Shown here: positions 14,338 through 22,787 of the stretch, piece by piece | Layout: every line of letters starts with the position of its first letter | Position numbering within the stretch: position 1 is the stretch's first letter | From: JANQGH01 sp039030175 | Lineage (GTDB): Bacteria; Pseudomonadota; Alphaproteobacteria; DSM-16000; Inquilinaceae | Reading direction: 5' to 3' | DNA length: 33,048 nt | Assembly (NCBI GenBank): GCA_039030175.1 | Contig: JBCCER010000026.1 | Coordinates: 1-33,048 of the forward strand | Made by a program: the position numbers and the translations under genes | Notes under the pieces: generated by a model | Databases searched by the model: none | Told to the model about the DNA's origin: nothing | The model's input: the letters and a program-made list of their open reading frames with translations, nothing else

Positions 14338-16239
14338 ATGAAGTGTTTTCGTTCCGCCTTACTTGCCTCAGCCGCCCTAACTTTGGTCGCGCCCAGCGTC
14401 CAGGCGCAGACCATCACGACGGAACCCGTGGTGACCGCGCCTTTGATCATCGTGACCGCCACGAGACTCGCCAATCCCATCGAGGATGTCCCGGCCGCCG
14501 TGACCGTCGTCGAAGAGGAGGAAATCGAAGAGCGCAACCTGTTCCTGCTTGAAGAAGCGCTCCAAGGCGTGCCCGGCGTCAATGTGGTGCGCTCGGGCGG
14601 GCTTGGCCAACAGACGTCGCTGTTTTTGCGCGGCACTAACAGTAATCAAACGCTGGTCCTGTTCGACCGCATCCCGATCCAAGACCCGTCAACCCCGACA
14701 GGTGCCTTCGACTTCGGGCCAGAGACTCTCGCTGGCATCGGCCGTATCGAACTCGTCCGCGGCCCGGGTTCGACGCTCTACGGCAATAATGCGATTGGCG
14801 GTGTCATCAACATCATCCCAGCGGTCGGCGGCGATAGCGAGGCCGATATCTTCGGCGAGATTGGCTACGGCACCGAAAACACCTTCACGGCCACGGCCGG
14901 ATTGCGCGGAACCGTCGAGAATTTCGACTATGGCCTGACCGTCGAACGCTTTTCGACCGACGGCTACAATGTCACGCCAGCAGATACGTTCGGCAATCTC
15001 GGTGAGGATGACGGCTTTGAGTCGACATCCGTCACAGCCAGATTTGAAGCCGATCTCACCGAGACTGTCCGCCTGGATGGCGTCTTTCGATACCGCGACA
15101 GCGACACGGATATCGACAATTTCGGCACCGACGATCCGAACCTGCGTCTTGAGAATAAACACACCGCCTGGCGGTTGGGCGGGGAGGTCGATTGGCTGGA
15201 TGGGCTGATGACCACGCGGGTCGATGTCGGTCAAAGCATCTATGACAGGACAACGCTCGACGAGCCCGACTTCTTCAATCCCTTCCCCGCCCCGGGCCAA
15301 TTCGATTCGACCACCAACTTCGTGAATGGGCAAAACGCGATCAACATCGGCGATATCGGTCCGGCAGCGGATGTGCGGCTGCTGTCCGGCTTCGATTTCC
15401 GCCGGGAGTCGGTCGATGTCGATTTCTTCGGTACCCTTTCCGACGTTCAGGAAACCGTTGGGTACTTTGCGCAAGCGGAAGCCACATGGTTCGACCGTAT
15501 CAACACCACGGCCCAAATCCGTTATGAAGATGCAGAGGCTTTCGATCCTGAAACGACCTACCGTCTAGGCCTGTCCGTCGACCTGCCTGAGGTCAACAGC
15601 CGCGCCTACGCCGCGGTAGGTACAGCGTTTCGGGCGCCAACACCCAGCGAGCGCTTCGGCTTTGGCGGTAATCCGGACCTTCGCGCCGAAACCTCGTTTT
15701 CCTGGGAGATCGGCTTCGAAACCGACTTCGCGCTGTTCAACCGAGACGATGGCGTGACCTTAGCAGCGACTTACTTCAACATCGACACCGACGATTTGAT
15801 CGAGTTCGATCCGGTTGAATTCGAGCTGTTCAACATTGGTGAGGCGGAAAGCGATGGTGTCGAAACGGCAGTCACGATAAGGCCGAGCGACACCATCGAA
15901 GCAACTGTGTCCTGGACATACACCGACGCGCGGAACGCCATTACGGGAGAGCGGCTGCTGCGACGGCCCGAGCACATCGTCAGCGCAAGAGCCACAATTG
16001 AACCGATCGACGATCTGCAGATCACACCGGAAATCCTTTACGTCTCTAGCCAGGCGGACGTTGGCGACACGACGATCCCGTCCTACACGCTGGTCGGACT
16101 GTCGGCGAACTACGCGTTCGTCGAGAATGCCGAAGCCTTTGTGAGGTTCGATAATCTGTTTGACGAGGATTACGAAAACCCGAACGGCTTCGTCGGCAGG
16201 GGCTTCAACGTCCTGGCCGGCGTGCGAGCCACTTTCTGA
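14338..16239 (+). CDS. btuB: TonB-dependent vitamin B12 receptor BtuB
   Basis: A 633-aa outer-membrane beta-barrel. A signal peptide ends at PSVQA (about residue 22). A TonB box, LIIVTATRL, follows near residue 38. The plug domain is typical: VPAAVTVVEEEEIEERN, LEEALQGVPGVNVVRSGG, TSLFLRGTNSNQTLVLFDRI, and RIELVRGPGSTLYGNNAIGGVINI. The C terminus FVGRGFNVLAGVRATF ends in Phe, as needed for barrel insertion. The ATG at 14338 has AAGGAG 7 bases upstream; the frame is open to 14188 but that part lies in the riboswitch leader. Control by the upstream cobalamin riboswitch and the following BtuFCD-type genes identify the substrate as cobalamin or a related corrinoid. Confidence 0.94.
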   Translation: MKCFRSALLASAALTLVAPSVQAQTITTEPVVTAPLIIVTATRLANPIEDVPAAVTVVEEEEIEERNLFLLEEALQGVPGVNVVRSGGLGQQTSLFLRGTNSNQTLVLFDRIPIQDPSTPTGAFDFGPETLAGIGRIELVRGPGSTLYGNNAIGGVINIIPAVGGDSEADIFGEIGYGTENTFTATAGLRGTVENFDYGLTVERFSTDGYNVTPADTFGNLGEDDGFESTSVTARFEADLTETVRLDGVFRYRDSDTDIDNFGTDDPNLRLENKHTAWRLGGEVDWLDGLMTTRVDVGQSIYDRTTLDEPDFFNPFPAPGQFDSTTNFVNGQNAINIGDIGPAADVRLLSGFDFRRESVDVDFFGTLSDVQETVGYFAQAEATWFDRINTTAQIRYEDAEAFDPETTYRLGLSVDLPEVNSRAYAAVGTAFRAPTPSERFGFGGNPDLRAETSFSWEIGFETDFALFNRDDGVTLAATYFNIDTDDLIEFDPVEFELFNIGEAESDGVETAVTIRPSDTIEATVSWTYTDARNAITGERLLRRPEHIVSARATIEPIDDLQITPEILYVSSQADVGDTTIPSYTLVGLSANYAFVENAEAFVRFDNLFDEDYENPNGFVGRGFNVLAGVRATF

Positions 16240-16243
16240 CGCC

Positions 16244-17071
16244 ATGGTACGTCTCGGCGTCATGCGGCTGGTTGCGGTGCTTGGCCTGATGGCTAGCACC
16301 GCGCCGGTGCTGGCCGCCGAGCGAATTGTCTCGCTAAACCTGTGCACCGACCAATTGTTGGTTCTGCTGGCCGATCGCGACCAAATCGCCTCACTATCAT
16401 TCCTGGCTGCAGATCCGGACCTTAGCTACGTCGCCGACCGGATCGAGGGCATTCCGCTCAACCATGGCAGGCTTGAGGAAATCTTGCCGTTGGAGCCAGA
16501 CTTGGTGTTGGCCGGGGCCTTTGCCGCGCGTCCAGCCGTCAGGCTGCTGGAATCACTGGATGTTCCAATCATCGACCTGCCGTTAGCGGAAGATTTCGAT
16601 ACGATTGCCGAGCAAACGAGGATTGTTGCCAGCGCTGTCGGATATGAGGATCGCGGCGAGGCTCTGGTCGCTGAAATGGAAGCCATCTTAAGGGGTTTGA
16701 CCCCCGACCTTTCCGGCGACACGGCGCTCGTCTACCAAGCCAATGGCTTCACGGCAGGGTCCGGCACTCTGGCGGACTCGGTTCTGGCGGCTGCGGGCAT
16801 CATCAACCAGGCCGCCCAAAGCGGCGTTCAGGGCTACGGTTTCCTGCCGCTGGAGCGCCTGATTGCCGATCCGCCCACCATTTTGATCGCAGCTAACGCC
16901 CTACCTGGCCGCCCTTCGCTGGCCGACGCGCTGCTGACCCACCCTGCCCTCGCTGCGCTCGATAGTGAAACGCGATATCTGGCGTTACCTTCCGCCTTGC
17001 TGGCCTGCGGCGGTCCGCAAACCGCTGAGGCCGCGCAACTGCTGGCCGACGCGCTGACGGCGACCCCATGA
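16244..17071 (+). CDS. btuF: Periplasmic cobalamin-binding protein, BtuF-like
   Basis: A 275-aa class III binding protein of the TroA/BtuF fold. A signal peptide (MRLVAVLGLMASTAPVLA) is cleaved before AERIVSLNLCTDQLL, and the RIVSLNLC-TDQLL opening is typical of this family in proteobacteria. LEEILPLEPDLVLAG is the conserved inner strand, and GYGFLPLERLIADPPTILI the C-lobe signature. It would collect cobalamin in the periplasm and hand it to the BtuC-like permease. It starts 4 bases after the btuB stop codon and its last bases overlap the permease start (ATGA). An internal ATG (16262) would also leave an intact signal peptide. The start has no strong ribosome-binding site, suggesting translational coupling. 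Confidence 0.86.
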   Translation: MVRLGVMRLVAVLGLMASTAPVLAAERIVSLNLCTDQLLVLLADRDQIASLSFLAADPDLSYVADRIEGIPLNHGRLEEILPLEPDLVLAGAFAARPAVRLLESLDVPIIDLPLAEDFDTIAEQTRIVASAVGYEDRGEALVAEMEAILRGLTPDLSGDTALVYQANGFTAGSGTLADSVLAAAGIINQAAQSGVQGYGFLPLERLIADPPTILIAANALPGRPSLADALLTHPALAALDSETRYLALPSALLACGGPQTAEAAQLLADALTATP

Positions 17072-18075
17072 CCTCCCGACGTGAGCTGCCTTATGCGTGG
17101 CTGATCGCAGGATTGTCTTTGGTCACGCTATTGGCCTTTTTGATTTCTCTCTCAGTCGGTCCAGCGCCTGTAGGACTAGGGACTCTCCTTACCGTCGGCG
17201 GCACCCCTGCGGAGGCAACCGCCGCAATCATCTTCTATGAGATAAGGCTGCCGAGAGCTATTCTGGGTCTTGCGATCGGGGCTGCACTTGGGCTTTCCGG
17301 CGCAGCGTTGCAGGGACTGCTGCGTAATCCTCTAGCGGAACCAGGGATTGTCGGCATTTCCGGATGCGCTGCTTTGGGGGCGGTTGCCGTGTTTTACAGC
17401 GGTCTTGCAATTACCTGGCCGCTAGCCCTGCCGTTTGGTGGCCTGGTTGGCGCCTTTGTCGCCGTACTGCTGCTTTACGGCCTTGCCGGCCGAGAGGCGA
17501 GTGTCACGACGCTGATCCTGGCCGGCATCGCGCTAAGCGCTTTGGCGGGCGCCCTAACGGCGCTGGCGCTCAGCCTCTCGCCCAATCCCTTTGCGCTGGC
17601 AGAGATTGTCTTCTGGCTGCTTGGTTCGCTGGCCGATCGAAGCATGGTCCATGTCGCCTTGGCGGTGCCGTTCGTTGTTGTTGGCGGCGCCCTGCTGCTC
17701 ACCTCCGGCCGGGGGCTTGATGGACTAAGCCTGGGTGAGGAGGCGGCCCAATCGCTAGGCATTTCTACGGCCCGACTAGGGTTGATTGTCGTGGTAGGGA
17801 CGGCGTTGGCTGTCGGAGCTTCCGTCGCCGTCTCGGGCGCGATTGGCTTTGTCGGGCTCGTCGTGCCGCATCTGATCCGCCCGTTGGTTGGTTATCGGCC
17901 TGGCAAACTCTTGGTCCCCAGCGCCTTGGGCGGGGCCGCCCTTCTGCTGCTCGCCGACAGTCTGGTCCGCGTGATCGGCACCGGGCAGGAGTTGAAGCTG
18001 GGAGTGGTCACCGCGCTGATCGGCGCGCCGTTCTTCTTGGCGCTGATCGTGTCCTATCGACGGCGGGTGGTATGA
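17068..18075 (+). CDS. btuC: Cobalamin ABC transporter permease, BtuC/FecCD family
   Basis: A 335-aa inner-membrane permease with about ten helices. Characteristic segments are RLPRAILGLAIGAALGLSGA with AALQGLLRNPLAEPGIVGIS, the GIALSALAGALTAL stretch, FWLLGSLADRS, the coupling region GRGLDGLSLGEEAAQSLGIS, and GAIGFVGLVVPHLIRPLVG. RNPLAEPGIVG and GFVGLVVPH are the family hallmarks. It overlaps the preceding and following genes by 4 bases each (ATGA), which indicates tight cotranslation. It should form the membrane channel through which the ATPase drives cobalamin import. Confidence 0.92.
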   Translation: MTSRRELPYAWLIAGLSLVTLLAFLISLSVGPAPVGLGTLLTVGGTPAEATAAIIFYEIRLPRAILGLAIGAALGLSGAALQGLLRNPLAEPGIVGISGCAALGAVAVFYSGLAITWPLALPFGGLVGAFVAVLLLYGLAGREASVTTLILAGIALSALAGALTALALSLSPNPFALAEIVFWLLGSLADRSMVHVALAVPFVVVGGALLLTSGRGLDGLSLGEEAAQSLGISTARLGLIVVVGTALAVGASVAVSGAIGFVGLVVPHLIRPLVGYRPGKLLVPSALGGAALLLLADSLVRVIGTGQELKLGVVTALIGAPFFLALIVSYRRRVV

Positions 18076-18854
18076 CCTCGCTTTCGGCACGCGACCTGCG
18101 TTTGGTGTTGGGCAACCGCGCCGTGCTGGACGGGATCACACTGGCCGTCGACCAACCGGGTTTAGTGGGCATCGTTGGGCCGAACGGTGCTGGAAAGACG
18201 AGCCTTCTGCGCACGCTAACTGGGCTAGCCAAGCCGGTGTCGGGGCGCGTTGAGTTGGACGGTGTTCCCATCGCATCGCTTTCACCGCGCGATCGAGCGC
18301 GCCGGATCGGCTATCTACCTCAGACAGCGAACCTGCACTGGCCGCTGACGGTCGGACGGCTGGTCGCCCTTGGCCGGTTGCCCCACTTGGCCCCCTGGGC
18401 AGGACCGGGCGCTGGTGACAGGGATGCAATCGACCGCGCGCTGAAGGCCGCCGATCTGAGTGCCCTTGTCGACCGGTCAGCCAATTCTCTTTCTGGCGGG
18501 GAGTTGGCTCGGGCCTTGTTGGCACGGGTCATTGCCGGCGAACCCGACCTGATCTTGGCGGACGAACCGGTCGCGTCTCTCGATCCGCTGCACCAGCTTC
18601 GCGTCATGGACCTGTTCCGGACCCTCGCCGAGGCAGGACGCACCATCGTCATCGTTCTTCACGACCTGACCCTCGCCGTTCGTTTCTGCGACAGGCTCGT
18701 TCTCTTGGACAAGGGCCGTATCGTTGCCGACGACGCTGCCGAAAGCGTGGCGCAGAACCCCGCACTCGAGACAACATACGGCGTACAATTCGCGCGTCCG
18801 GTTTGGGCAGACGCCGATCTTCTCGTCCCATGGCGACCGGGTCTAGGGCCGTGA
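18072..18854 (+). CDS. btuD: Cobalamin ABC transporter ATP-binding protein, BtuD/FecE family
   Basis: A 260-aa ABC ATPase. Walker A GPNGAGKT is at 36-43, the Q-loop lies in IGYLPQTANLHWPL, the signature is LSGGELARALLAR, and Walker B is LILADEPVASLDP followed by the H-loop VIVLHDLTLAVRF. Length and order are normal for BtuD/FecE-type subunits. The start overlaps the permease stop codon (ATGA), and the stop codon overlaps the candidate GTG start of tonB. The riboswitch and BtuB upstream make cobalamin the expected substrate; sequence alone would not separate it from siderophore importers. Confidence 0.93.
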   Translation: MTSLSARDLRLVLGNRAVLDGITLAVDQPGLVGIVGPNGAGKTSLLRTLTGLAKPVSGRVELDGVPIASLSPRDRARRIGYLPQTANLHWPLTVGRLVALGRLPHLAPWAGPGAGDRDAIDRALKAADLSALVDRSANSLSGGELARALLARVIAGEPDLILADEPVASLDPLHQLRVMDLFRTLAEAGRTIVIVLHDLTLAVRFCDRLVLLDKGRIVADDAAESVAQNPALETTYGVQFARPVWADADLLVPWRPGLGP

Positions 18855-19840
18855 CCGGGCGCCCCCTTCCGACGGGAGCAAAGCGCGGTCGACGAATGCT
18901 GCTGATGGGCGTCGCGGCTTCGGTAATCGTGCACGGGTTGGCGGGCGCTGCCTTCATCGAATGGCAGGGCGCCCGGCCGGAGAACCAGTCGCCGCAAGTG
19001 ATCTCTGTCGGCATGGTGACGACCCAAGCCCTGGTCGAATTGTCAGCCGACACTTTGAGATCCAGTGTCGAAAGCTCTTTTCAACCCATTGAAAGAACAC
19101 GAAACGAAGACACGCTGATTGAAGTTGACTCGACATCATTGTCGGAGCCCACGGAGGGTCCGGCTCTGGAGATACCAGCGCCGCCCGCCGCCATGGAAGC
19201 GATCGCGCCACCGGATCGGAACATGTTGGAGATTGCCGCTTTACCCCGAGTGGAACCCGTCCCAATCGAAGCGCCACCACCCCTGCCCCCATCGCCAGCG
19301 GAGGTCGAATCGCAGGCGCCAAGCCCACCAGTCTTCTACGAAGAAGGAACCCAGGAGGTGCTGAGGTCTGTCGAAGAGCCTCCGGGACTGCCGGACCGGC
19401 GGCCACCCGTGCCGGCGGAATTTGCTTCCGCCGAACCTCCCGCACGAGCCGTTCCGTCAGAGCAGCCAGCGGCACCGACATCTAGCCCCTCATCCGATAT
19501 GGCACCCAGCGAGCTGACCGCGACGGCCGCACCATCCGTTGCATCGACCATGACAATTCAGCCAGCGAGCTACACCGGTCCGGGCCTTGCCAATCCCGGC
19601 CCGGCCTATCCGCGAAGCGCACGACGACGAGGCGAGGAAGGGACAGTTGTACTGAGGGTCATCGTTTCAGCAGGAGGCGAGCCCCAGACGGTTCAGCTGG
19701 TTTCGTCGAGCGGCTACAGCTCGTTGGACGAGGCCGCGATCGATGCCGTCGAGGACTGGCGCTTTATCCCGGCGCGACGCGGGGACCTGGCAGTTCCAGC
19801 CACAATCGACGTGCCGATTGCTTTCCGGCTAAGCGACTAA
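18851..19840 (+). CDS. tonB: TonB energy transducer dedicated to the btu operon
   Basis: A 329-aa periplasm-spanning protein. A short basic N terminus is followed by one membrane helix, LLMGVAASVIVHGLAGAAF, with the His of the TonB SxxxH motif. A long Pro/Glu/Ala-rich spacer (about 90-240) would span the periplasm. The C-terminal TonB domain runs from PAYPRSARRRGEEG through VVLRVIVSAGGEP and SSGYSSLDEAAIDAVEDW to the end. Three in-frame starts are possible (18803, 18830, 18851); I prefer GTG 18851, which gives a GTGA overlap with the ATPase stop codon. It would energise BtuB. No exbB or exbD is in the window, so it must borrow these from elsewhere. An alternative start changes only the N-terminal tail. 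Confidence 0.9.
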   Translation: MTGRPLPTGAKRGRRMLLMGVAASVIVHGLAGAAFIEWQGARPENQSPQVISVGMVTTQALVELSADTLRSSVESSFQPIERTRNEDTLIEVDSTSLSEPTEGPALEIPAPPAAMEAIAPPDRNMLEIAALPRVEPVPIEAPPPLPPSPAEVESQAPSPPVFYEEGTQEVLRSVEEPPGLPDRRPPVPAEFASAEPPARAVPSEQPAAPTSSPSSDMAPSELTATAAPSVASTMTIQPASYTGPGLANPGPAYPRSARRRGEEGTVVLRVIVSAGGEPQTVQLVSSSGYSSLDEAAIDAVEDWRFIPARRGDLAVPATIDVPIAFRLSD

Positions 19841-19850
19841 CGGAGGCAGG

Positions 19851-20516
19851 TCAGACTACAGTCTCGATCAAATCGCGCACCTCATGAAGATCGTCGGCGA
19901 TACGGATACACAGGCGATGCATTTCCTCGGTCGGGTGCAGCAAATCGGGGACCATGATCGTCATCATTCCCGCCTGCGTCGCCGCGCGGACACCGTTGTG
20001 CGAATCCTCGAGCGCGAGACACCGCTCAGGTGCGACATCCAGCCTCTTGGCGGCCAACAGAAAGGGGTCGGGCTTCGGCTTGCCGTGCACATAGTCCCCT
20101 TGGGCGACAATGCTGTCGAAGCGATCTTGTAAATCATGCATCGAAAGGTGGTGGCGCACGGTTTGGTGCCGCGACGAGGTCGCAATCGCCCGCGGCATTT
20201 CGATCTCGTCGAGCGCGTCGAGTAGCTCTTGAACGCCTGCCTTCATGTAGCGCCTGGTCTGGACCATCTCCTGGAAGCGGCGCGTGGCGTCATCCCAAAC
20301 GGCACCGACGTCGATCGTATCGCCGTAGTTGTCCTCAAGAATCTTCCGGGACGCCTCGCCCGGCATACCGATGGTCGTCAAATAGAGCGATATCGACATG
20401 TCCTGGCCGGTCGCCTGGACCGCCGCGATCATCGCCTCGCGGTGAAAGACTTCGGTGTCGACGAGCAGTCCATCCATGTCGAAGATGACCGCCTCCGGTC
20501 GGCGCGGCAAGCTCAT
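19851..20516 (-). CDS. HAD-superfamily phosphatase (beta-phosphoglucomutase-like)
   Basis: A 221-aa haloacid dehalogenase-type hydrolase. Motif I is FDMDGLLVDTE near residues 11-21, with the two catalytic Asp. Motif II is ATSSRH with conserved Thr/Ser, motif III is the Lys in GKPKPDPF, and motif IV is ALEDSHNGVRAA. The alpha-helical cap between motifs I and II is of subfamily IA type (beta-phosphoglucomutase-like). A GAGAGG site precedes the ATG. It begins 26 bases after the acetylpolyamine amidohydrolase stop and is the last gene of that minus-strand run; it converges on tonB with 10 bases between the stops. The phosphorylated substrate is unknown. Confidence 0.9.
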   Translation of the reverse strand: MSLPRRPEAVIFDMDGLLVDTEVFHREAMIAAVQATGQDMSISLYLTTIGMPGEASRKILEDNYGDTIDVGAVWDDATRRFQEMVQTRRYMKAGVQELLDALDEIEMPRAIATSSRHQTVRHHLSMHDLQDRFDSIVAQGDYVHGKPKPDPFLLAAKRLDVAPERCLALEDSHNGVRAATQAGMMTIMVPDLLHPTEEMHRLCIRIADDLHEVRDLIETVV

Positions 20517-20542
20517 TGCGGCCTCTCTTGCTTGGCCATCAC

Positions 20543-21574
20543 CTATTCGTCTCCCTGCAAACCGGTTAGGAAATTCACCACATTGCGCCCCAATGCGTCG
20601 ACGGCGTAACCGCCTTCCTGAATGACAATGGTAGACAGGCCAAGCTGGCCGATCATGCCGCCCATCGGCGCGAAATCGAGTTCTTCCAACTCGAATCGCG
20701 AAATCGGGTCGCCCTTATAGGTGTCGGCGCCGAACGAGACCACTAGCAAGTCGGGACGAAAGGCTTCAATGCGAGAAACAGCACGATCAAGGGCGGCTGC
20801 ATAAGTCTGCCAATTGGTGCCCCACGGCAGAGGTAGGTTGAGCGTAAACCCCTCCCCGGCCCCTTGTCCGGTCTCATCGGCAAAGCCCAGAAAGTAGGGA
20901 TACTCCTGGTCGGGGTCGGCATGGATCGAAACGACCAAGACATCGTCTCGGGCGTAGAAGATATCCTGGGTGCCATTGCCGTGATGATAATCCACATCGA
21001 GGATCGCAACGCGAGCGGCACCGCGATCCAACGCGTGCTGCGCCGCAATCGCCGCGTTGTTGAGGTAGCAGTACCCGCACATCATGTCGGCCGAGGCGTG
21101 GTGCCCAGGTGGGCGGCTCAACGCATATGCTGCCGGCGCCCCTTCCAAGATTGCGTTTGTCGCCGTTAGCGAGATTTCGGCGCCAGCGCGCGCCGCGACC
21201 CAAGATCCGGCGGTTACCGGCGTGCCGGCATCGGCACAATAGTACCCAAGACGGCCATCGATCGACTCCGGCACCCGTCGGCGCAACCCTTTCACCGGCC
21301 AGATCAAGGGAAGGGCATCACGACTCGGATACTCGGCGGCCCACTCCTCGTAACAATGCACAAGAAATGACACATAAGCTTCGGAATGGACGGCCAAAAT
21401 AGCATCCAATCCGAAGGTTTCAGGTTCTTCAATCGGACCAATGCCCGCAGCCTTCACCGCCGCTAAAATGGCGTCCGCCCGCTGCGGCGTCTCCACCGCG
21501 ATCATGAAGTCACCGCCGCTCAACTCGCGCTTAGGGGCATGAACGCGGTGGGCGTCCGAATGGATGATTAACAT
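20543..21574 (-). CDS. Acetylpolyamine amidohydrolase (histone-deacetylase superfamily)
   Basis: A 343-aa zinc amidohydrolase expected to remove acetyl groups from acetylated polyamines such as acetylputrescine. The catalytic residues sit at the positions I recall for Mycoplana ramosa APAH: tandem His158-His159 in RPPGHHA, zinc ligands Asp195 and His197 in LDVDYHHGNGTQ, Asp284 in GADTYKGD, and Tyr323 in EGGYAV. The long loop with DALPLIWPVKG and GRLGYYCADAGTPVTAGSW is the polyamine-enzyme insert that narrows the active site and mediates dimerisation; its rim has Asp106 and Gly117. The gene starts 109 bases after the hydroxyisobutyryl-CoA hydrolase stop, with no strong ribosome-binding site. 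Function as polyamine rather than another acetyl-amine deacetylase is likely but unproven. Confidence 0.88.
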   Translation of the reverse strand: MLIIHSDAHRVHAPKRELSGGDFMIAVETPQRADAILAAVKAAGIGPIEEPETFGLDAILAVHSEAYVSFLVHCYEEWAAEYPSRDALPLIWPVKGLRRRVPESIDGRLGYYCADAGTPVTAGSWVAARAGAEISLTATNAILEGAPAAYALSRPPGHHASADMMCGYCYLNNAAIAAQHALDRGAARVAILDVDYHHGNGTQDIFYARDDVLVVSIHADPDQEYPYFLGFADETGQGAGEGFTLNLPLPWGTNWQTYAAALDRAVSRIEAFRPDLLVVSFGADTYKGDPISRFELEELDFAPMGGMIGQLGLSTIVIQEGGYAVDALGRNVVNFLTGLQGDE

Positions 21575-21683
21575 CGTCGTTTTGTCCGGTGAACCGAGTC
21601 GCTCGCGCTATCCCGCGACCCGCTGGATGTAGGGCCATTGAGACGGCCGTGCCATGATTATTAGCCTTGAAGAATTGCCAGCG

Positions 21684-22751
21684 CTAGATCACGAGATCGC
21701 GCGCGCCCATTGGCTCGAAATACGAGGCCACCATCTCGTCGGAAACGAGATCTAAACTGTCGGGTAGCCAACGAGGCGTTTTGTCCTTGTCCACAAGGAC
21801 GGCTCGAATGCCCTCATAGAAATCGCGGTCGATCATGCACGCTTGGCTCAGCCGGTATTCCATTGTGACGACCCGGTCGTAGCTCATTTTGCGCCCGAGC
21901 CTGAGCTGGCGCAGCGTCACCTTCATGCTCGTCGGCGACATGGTGGACAGGCGCGCGGCAATCTCCTGCCCCCAGTCGGAACCATCGGTTTCTAGTGCCG
22001 ACAGAATGTCCTCGACCCTGTCATGCGCAAAGCAACGATTTATTGTTTCGCTGTGTTCGAGAATTGGTGCACCCGAAATCCCCTCCTCAAATTGGCCGAT
22101 GATTCGATGAGCGTTGCGCGCGTCAAACCAATCGGACGCAGACAGTGCTTCGACGAGTTCCGATAGCCGGTCCGACGGCACGTGATGGGTGCCATAACCG
22201 ATGGCCAGTGCGTCCGCCGTCTTGGCCCTTGCCCCCGTAAGACCGTAATACGTTCCCAACTCACCAGGGCAGCGGGACAAGAACCAACCCCCGCCAACAT
22301 CAGGGAAAAGGCCGATCCCGGTCTCGGGCATCGCGAACAGCAACCGTTCTGTAACAACCCGGATCGGCCCATGAACCGACAAGCCAACCCCGCCGCCCAT
22401 CGAAATGCCGTCGACCAGGGCAATAAAGGGCTTTGGAAAGGTATGGATGGCGTGGTTTAGCCGGTATTCCTCGCGGAAGAAGTCAGCCGGCAAACCCCTG
22501 TCGATCGTTCCGTCGGCCTTGGCTATCAGCCCGGCATCATAGACCGCCCTAACATCGCCCCCGGAACAAAACGCCTTCTCGCCCGCCCCCGCAATCACGA
22601 CCGCGCCAATCTTGGGATCATCCGCCCAAGCGGAAAGCTTGGGATGGATCTTCCGGATCATCGACAGATTCAGTGCGTTCAACGCCTTAGGTCGATTGAG
22701 GGTGATCAGGCCGATGGATCCGCGTTTTTCGAACAGAACGTCGTCGGTCAT
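21684..22751 (-). CDS. 3-hydroxyisobutyryl-CoA hydrolase (HIBCH-like, crotonase fold)
   Basis: A 355-aa enzyme of the enoyl-CoA hydratase superfamily that releases CoA from 3-hydroxyisobutyryl-CoA in valine breakdown. The oxyanion-hole segments are AFCSGGDVRAVYD and SMGGGVGLSVHG. MPETGIGLFPDVGGGWFLSR carries the Glu and Asp used by HIBCH, and the protein is about 90 residues longer than a plain enoyl-CoA hydratase, as expected for the hydrolase. The C terminus EGIRAVLVDKDKTPRW is also typical. I start at ATG 22751 with AAAGGGG 8 bases upstream; a TTG seven codons earlier is less likely. It follows the acyl-CoA dehydrogenase gene by 36 bases, consistent with an operon. Confidence 0.92.
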   Translation of the reverse strand: MTDDVLFEKRGSIGLITLNRPKALNALNLSMIRKIHPKLSAWADDPKIGAVVIAGAGEKAFCSGGDVRAVYDAGLIAKADGTIDRGLPADFFREEYRLNHAIHTFPKPFIALVDGISMGGGVGLSVHGPIRVVTERLLFAMPETGIGLFPDVGGGWFLSRCPGELGTYYGLTGARAKTADALAIGYGTHHVPSDRLSELVEALSASDWFDARNAHRIIGQFEEGISGAPILEHSETINRCFAHDRVEDILSALETDGSDWGQEIAARLSTMSPTSMKVTLRQLRLGRKMSYDRVVTMEYRLSQACMIDRDFYEGIRAVLVDKDKTPRWLPDSLDLVSDEMVASYFEPMGARDLVI

Positions 22752-22787
22752 GCGACCGGCCCCTTTCGTCAAAATTCGGTAAGGTTT

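Noticed and set aside
14085..14552. Open frame crossing the riboswitch and the btuB start
   Set aside because: It lies in another frame over a recognised riboswitch and a real receptor gene; no motif.
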